Assembly (NCBI GenBank): GCA_018065375.1
Contig: JAGHTJ010000147.1
Span: 1-7,575, forward strand
Source: Candidatus Equinaster intestinalis
Lineage (GTDB): Bacteria; Bacillota_A; Clostridia; Oscillospirales; Acutalibacteraceae
Direction: 5' to 3'
Length of the DNA stretch: 7,575 nt
A model generated the notes under the pieces. It ran no database searches and had not been told where the DNA came from. It saw only the letters and a program-made list of their open reading frames with translations. Below are positions 4,698 to 7,575 of the stretch, piece after piece. How positions within the stretch are numbered: the stretch's first letter is position 1; the number at the start of each line of letters is the position of its first letter. Made by a program: the position numbers and the translations under genes.

Positions 4698-7250
4698 ATG
4701 AAAGAAATCATTGCGGAATTACTCGAAAAAATCGAGCAGATAAACAAAAAGCCCGATTCGGCTCTCGCTCTGCCCGATAACACCTATTTTATTGACGAAA
4801 ACAGAATTCTCTGCAAAACGAGAAAAAGAGGTTTTTCAAGATACCCTTACAGCTGTGACGGTTTCTCCCTCTGGGCGACTGACGGCGGCTATATCACCAC
4901 CACCGAAAGCAACTACACGGTATTTCGTAACTGCTTTATGGACGAAGCCCCCTGCACCGGCTTTTTTATGGGTTTAAAGCAGAAGGACGGTTCGTTTTTC
5001 CCGATTTCTTCAACCCTCTCGGGCGCACAGCTTTTCGAGCCCTTAAAGGTTGAACGTTACACGGTATTCACCCCCGCCGCCGCCTATTATATTGCCGACA
5101 GCAAGGATTTTACCTTTGCCACACGTATATTTGTTTCCAAAAGCAAAAAGATGAACTTTTCGCTCACCGCAATAAACAAAACCAAAAAGCCTTTGGATAT
5201 TTACCTTGCCGCATATTTTGAGGCTCTGCTTCGTTTTTCGGAGGCTGAAAGCCATTGGGAAGCAAGCAGCAGGGTTTCAAGAAGATTTAAAAACGGCAAC
5301 TTTATTATAACCAACACCCACGAGGTATTTTCGTCCCTTACGGTAAACACGAGAGCTGCCGCAGGCGAGATAACCTACCGCGATTTTGCAACCTGCTACA
5401 ATGATTACATAGTTCAAAAAGGCAGAGGCTACTCAAATTCCGCCGCTTTAAAGCTCGGCGAATTCCCCCGCAAAACCGAAGTTTCAAAAGATGCAAACAA
5501 GTTCCCGCTTGCCGCCGATATGGCGCATTTTACGGTAAATCCGGGAGATTATGCCCAGATGGATTACTGTTTGGGGCTCGAATATGACGAGGCAAAAGCA
5601 TTTGCCACGGCGAAAAAATCCAAATTGCCGGACGGCAACTGGAACAATGCCGTTGCCCGCCTCGAAAAAGCCGCAGACAATCTGCTCAAACCCATTTCGA
5701 TAGATTTTACTGACTGGAAAATCGGTAAAAACGACCCCAAAGTACTCAATCTTTTCTTAAAATCGGTTGAGCGTCAGGTTAATTTCTGCGCTACCGGAAA
5801 CAGCTATGCCGGCTCGTATCTCGGTGTAAGAGACGTTTTCCAGCAGCTCGAAGCCGCAGTTTTGTGGGACAGAAGTACAGCCAGAAAATGTATCGCCCGC
5901 GCATTCAATTATATTGATGAATCGGGCAGACCGCCGCGTCAGTTTGCTATTTCGTCCTCCGAAAAGCTGTTGCCCGCAATGGACCTGCGAGAATTTGTTG
6001 ACCAGGGTCTTTGGATGGTAGACACCGTATATACATACCTTGCCTACACCGGCGATTACTCGATTTTAGAGGAAAAATGCAGGTATTACAAGTTCCCCGA
6101 GGGGGTAGTTTACGGCAGAGTTTTGGCGAGCAATAAAAAGGACGACACCCTGCTCGAGCACCTCCTTTGCATAATGGATTTCCTGATTTCAAACCTCGAT
6201 ACCGAAAACACATATTGCTTAAAGGTGCTATTCGGAGACTGGAACGATGCTCTTGACGGTCTCGGAAAAACCAAAAAGCCGGGTCAGAAATACGGCAACG
6301 GTGTAACCGTTATGGGAACTTTACAGTTCTACCGAAATTTAAACGAAATGTGTGAAATTCTCAATGCCGTAGGCGGTTTTGAGAAAACAATCAAGAAATA
6401 TAAGGAAATAAAAGAAAAGGTTTGCGCCGGCTTCTTTAAAAATGCAGTAGCGGAAAACAAAAAGGGCGAAAAACGTATCGTTCACGGCTGGGGAGACGAC
6501 CGCGAGTATTACATCGGCAGTTTCCGTGACCCTGACGGTGCCGACAGAATAAGCTTCGCGCCCAACGCCTTTTATGCGATTTCGGGCATTATAAACGAAG
6601 ACGACAGTTTAAAGCAAACCGCAATCGACACCCTGCTTGCATTAAAATCAAAATACGGTCTTAAAACCCTTACCCCCGCATTCGAGCCTGCACTTCAGCC
6701 CTTTGTGGGAAGAATTGCCCACACAACAAGAGGTTGTGCCGAAAACGACTGTGCCTATGTTCACGCAAGTATGTTCTCGATTATGGCGCTCTTTATGATG
6801 GGCAAATCCGAGGAGGCTTGGAGAGAGCTCGAAAGGTCGATAGTAATTTCTCACGAAAGCCCATCACTGACCCCGTTTGTTATGCCGAACTCCTTTTTGC
6901 ATAACGAGGAACTCGGTCTTGACGGCGAATCGGCGGGCGACTGGTACACAGGCTCCGGCACGGTGCTTATAAAGGGCTTGGTGAAATACGGCTTCGGTAT
7001 ACGACCCACACTTGATAAACTTTATATAGAACTGCCGAAATTTATGCCGACAAGCAAGGTAACCGTAAAGCTTCGTATAAAGGACACAAACCTTACGCTG
7101 ACCTACGAAAACAAAAACGAGGACACACGCCAATATTTTGTAAACGGCAAGGCGGCAAAAACCGAAATTAACGGCATTTCCGAAACACCGAGACTCATTT
7201 TCGACGCAAAGGAATTACCGAAAAATCTTAATATTAAAATTACGGATTAG
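4698..7250 (+). CDS. GH94-type glycoside phosphorylase (cellobiose phosphorylase-like)
   Basis: This 850-residue enzyme has no signal peptide and should act in the cytosol. GH94 enzymes split a beta-linked gluco- or chito-oligosaccharide with phosphate, giving alpha-sugar 1-phosphate without spending ATP. The N-terminal third fits the beta-sandwich domain, the middle the (alpha/alpha)6 barrel. Visible barrel motifs are GVRD (376-379) with Q382; DWND at 514-517, where D517 matches the family general acid; END followed by H689, a likely phosphate-site residue; and DWYTGSG at 748-754, whose T751-G752 match the phosphate-binding Thr-Gly. The C-terminal GIRPTLDKLYIELP stretch is also family-typical. 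Unlike classical cellobiose phosphorylases, the QHWW region reads RPPRQF and the later RTRFSDD region reads DLREFVDQ, so the acceptor may differ. The ATG is fixed by AGAGG seven bases upstream. The gene stands alone with its own promoter and terminator. Cellobiose, sophoro- or laminari-oligosaccharides are all possible substrates. Confidence 0.87.
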   Translation: MKEIIAELLEKIEQINKKPDSALALPDNTYFIDENRILCKTRKRGFSRYPYSCDGFSLWATDGGYITTTESNYTVFRNCFMDEAPCTGFFMGLKQKDGSFFPISSTLSGAQLFEPLKVERYTVFTPAAAYYIADSKDFTFATRIFVSKSKKMNFSLTAINKTKKPLDIYLAAYFEALLRFSEAESHWEASSRVSRRFKNGNFIITNTHEVFSSLTVNTRAAAGEITYRDFATCYNDYIVQKGRGYSNSAALKLGEFPRKTEVSKDANKFPLAADMAHFTVNPGDYAQMDYCLGLEYDEAKAFATAKKSKLPDGNWNNAVARLEKAADNLLKPISIDFTDWKIGKNDPKVLNLFLKSVERQVNFCATGNSYAGSYLGVRDVFQQLEAAVLWDRSTARKCIARAFNYIDESGRPPRQFAISSSEKLLPAMDLREFVDQGLWMVDTVYTYLAYTGDYSILEEKCRYYKFPEGVVYGRVLASNKKDDTLLEHLLCIMDFLISNLDTENTYCLKVLFGDWNDALDGLGKTKKPGQKYGNGVTVMGTLQFYRNLNEMCEILNAVGGFEKTIKKYKEIKEKVCAGFFKNAVAENKKGEKRIVHGWGDDREYYIGSFRDPDGADRISFAPNAFYAISGIINEDDSLKQTAIDTLLALKSKYGLKTLTPAFEPALQPFVGRIAHTTRGCAENDCAYVHASMFSIMALFMMGKSEEAWRELERSIVISHESPSLTPFVMPNSFLHNEELGLDGESAGDWYTGSGTVLIKGLVKYGFGIRPTLDKLYIELPKFMPTSKVTVKLRIKDTNLTLTYENKNEDTRQYFVNGKAAKTEINGISETPRLIFDAKELPKNLNIKITD

Positions 7251-7257
7251 TGTTTTT

Positions 7258-7282
7258 GGGAGGGCGATGCCCTCCCTTTTTT
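7258..7282 (+). terminator. Intrinsic terminator of the GH94 gene
   Basis: GGGAGGGC (7258-7265) and GCCCTCCC (7269-7276) form a perfect 8-bp stem around GAT, followed by six T residues (7277-7282). It starts seven bases after the TAG stop. Its position and form make it a clear rho-independent terminator. Confidence 0.95.
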
Positions 7283-7299
7283 CTTAAATTTTATATTCT

Positions 7300-7387
7300 G
7301 CGGGCGGTAAAAGCCGGAAGCGGCTTTTTATTTTGTGGTCTTAAGCACAAAACGGACAAGGCGGTTCGCCGCCTTGCCGCCGCCCGC
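7300..7387. other. Non-coding element of three hairpins closed by a long-range stem
   Basis: Between the GH94 terminator and the ffs promoter there is no credible gene, but the stretch is full of inverted repeats. Hairpin 1 is AAAAGCCG (7309-7316) with CGGCTTTT (7321-7328), loop GAAG. Hairpin 2 is TTTTGTG (7331-7337) with CACAAAA (7346-7352), 8-nt loop. Hairpin 3 is CAAGGCGG (7357-7364) with CCGCCTTG (7369-7376), loop TTCG. GCGGGCGG (7300-7307) can pair with CCGCCCGC (7380-7387) around them. That makes 31 perfect pairs in 88 nt, as a four-way cloverleaf. Loop sizes and sequence exclude a tRNA. Both strands can fold. It could be a palindromic intergenic repeat, a structured RNA, or stacked terminators. 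Confidence 0.55.
7309..7334 (+). terminator. Possible second (backup) terminator
   Basis: The 8-bp hairpin AAAAGCCG/CGGCTTTT with a GAAG loop (7309-7328) runs into a T-rich tail (last stem bases, then TATTTT to 7334). It could catch transcripts that read through the terminator at 7258-7282 and protect the ffs promoter. It is also the first arm of the larger element at 7300-7387, so its real role is ambiguous. Confidence 0.5.
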
Positions 7388-7415
7388 GCGATTTTATTTT
7401 TAATTGCTTTTTATA

Positions 7416-7444
7416 TTGCTTTTATTTGTATAATATGATATAAT
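7416..7444 (+). promoter_or_regulatory. Promoter of the SRP RNA gene
   Basis: TTGCTT (-35) at 7416-7421 is spaced 17 nt from a perfect TATAAT at 7439-7444, with TG at 7436-7437 making an extended -10. Transcription would begin near 7451. A second TTGCTT (7404-7409) and TATAAT (7429-7434) lie 19 nt apart just upstream, so a weaker duplicate promoter may exist. The AT-rich upstream bases suit a strongly transcribed stable RNA. Confidence 0.75.
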
Positions 7445-7464
7445 AACATAGTAAATAGTGTATT

Positions 7465-7575
7465 TCGGCGTGCGAATGGGCGGGTCCTGTGCGACCGGTG
7501 GCCGCGAACCATGTCAGGCGGGGAACCGAGCAGCATTAAGCAGTTTTTCCGGTGCGCCGCAGTAAATCGGCTCAT
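7465..7575 (+). ncRNA. ffs: Small bacterial signal recognition particle RNA (4.5S-like), 3' end cut
   Basis: This RNA joins the protein Ffh to form the SRP that targets nascent membrane proteins to FtsY and the translocon. The diagnostic core is present: GTCAGG at 7513-7518, a GGAA tetraloop at 7522-7525 closed by CGG/CCG, then AGCAGC at 7529-7534. The flanking GAACCAT and ATTAAGCAG stretches are as in clostridial small SRP RNAs. Lower helices can be followed: CCGG (7494-7497) with CCGG (7549-7552), CTGTG (7486-7490) with CGCAG (7557-7561), and ATGGGC (7476-7481) with GCTCAT (7570-7575). The last pairing ends at the window edge, so the partner of the 5' GTGCGA is missing and the RNA continues a little further. 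The exact 5' end is uncertain (about 7451-7470, from the promoter). In many Firmicutes dnaX lies next door; that cannot be seen here. Confidence 0.92.

Noticed and set aside
7357..7376. Third hairpin as a stand-alone terminator
   Set aside because: The stem is strong, but it is followed by a GC-rich stretch rather than a T-run.
7300..7387. tRNA gene suggested by the cloverleaf pairing
   Set aside because: Loops are 4, 8 and 4 nt, there is no TTCRA T-loop in a seven-base loop, no D-loop consensus and no anticodon arm geometry.
7250..7438. Open frame of 62 codons after the GH94 gene
   Set aside because: It begins on the GH94 stop codon, runs through the terminator and three hairpins, has no ribosome site and encodes an unrecognisable sequence.

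Overview
This window looks like a chromosomal segment of a low-to-mid-GC Firmicute, most likely a gut-type Clostridium-related anaerobe (Oscillospirales/Ruminococcaceae-like). The evidence is AGGAGG-type ribosome sites, TTG(N)TATAAT promoters, GC-hairpin/U-run terminators, a clostridial-style small SRP RNA, and the protein families present. No phage, transposon, CRISPR or plasmid functions were seen.

Left and centre (1-4545, minus strand): a tightly packed gene train is read right to left. It starts from a promoter near 4581-4609 and runs: Nudix hydrolase; a RING-like/zinc-ribbon membrane protein; a second zinc-ribbon membrane protein of the same architecture; galU (UDP-glucose pyrophosphorylase); and a YjjG-type HAD nucleotidase. 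Junctions are 1 to 12 nt apart or overlap by 1 nt, and several ribosome sites lie on the preceding stop codon, so these five genes almost certainly form one operon. A strong hairpin terminator is built over the yjjG stop codon. Beyond it are two half-length TauE/SafE-type permease genes overlapping by ATGA; the second runs off the left edge.

Right (4698-7250, plus strand): one 850-residue cytosolic glycoside phosphorylase of the GH94 type is transcribed divergently from the Nudix operon and ends at a clean terminator. It would release a sugar 1-phosphate from a beta-linked oligosaccharide. If that product is glucose 1-phosphate, the neighbouring GalU could convert it to UDP-glucose; this link is inference only.

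Far right (7283-7575): a non-coding gap holds three successive perfect hairpins enclosed by an 8-bp long-range pairing, which together can fold as a compact cloverleaf. A good promoter follows, then the small bacterial signal recognition particle RNA (ffs), whose 3' end is cut by the window.

Most of the content is ordinary. The items most worth a second look are the possible cloverleaf element, the duplicated zinc-finger membrane proteins inside a nucleotide-sugar operon, the split permease, and the GH94 enzyme whose acceptor-side motifs differ from classical cellobiose phosphorylases.
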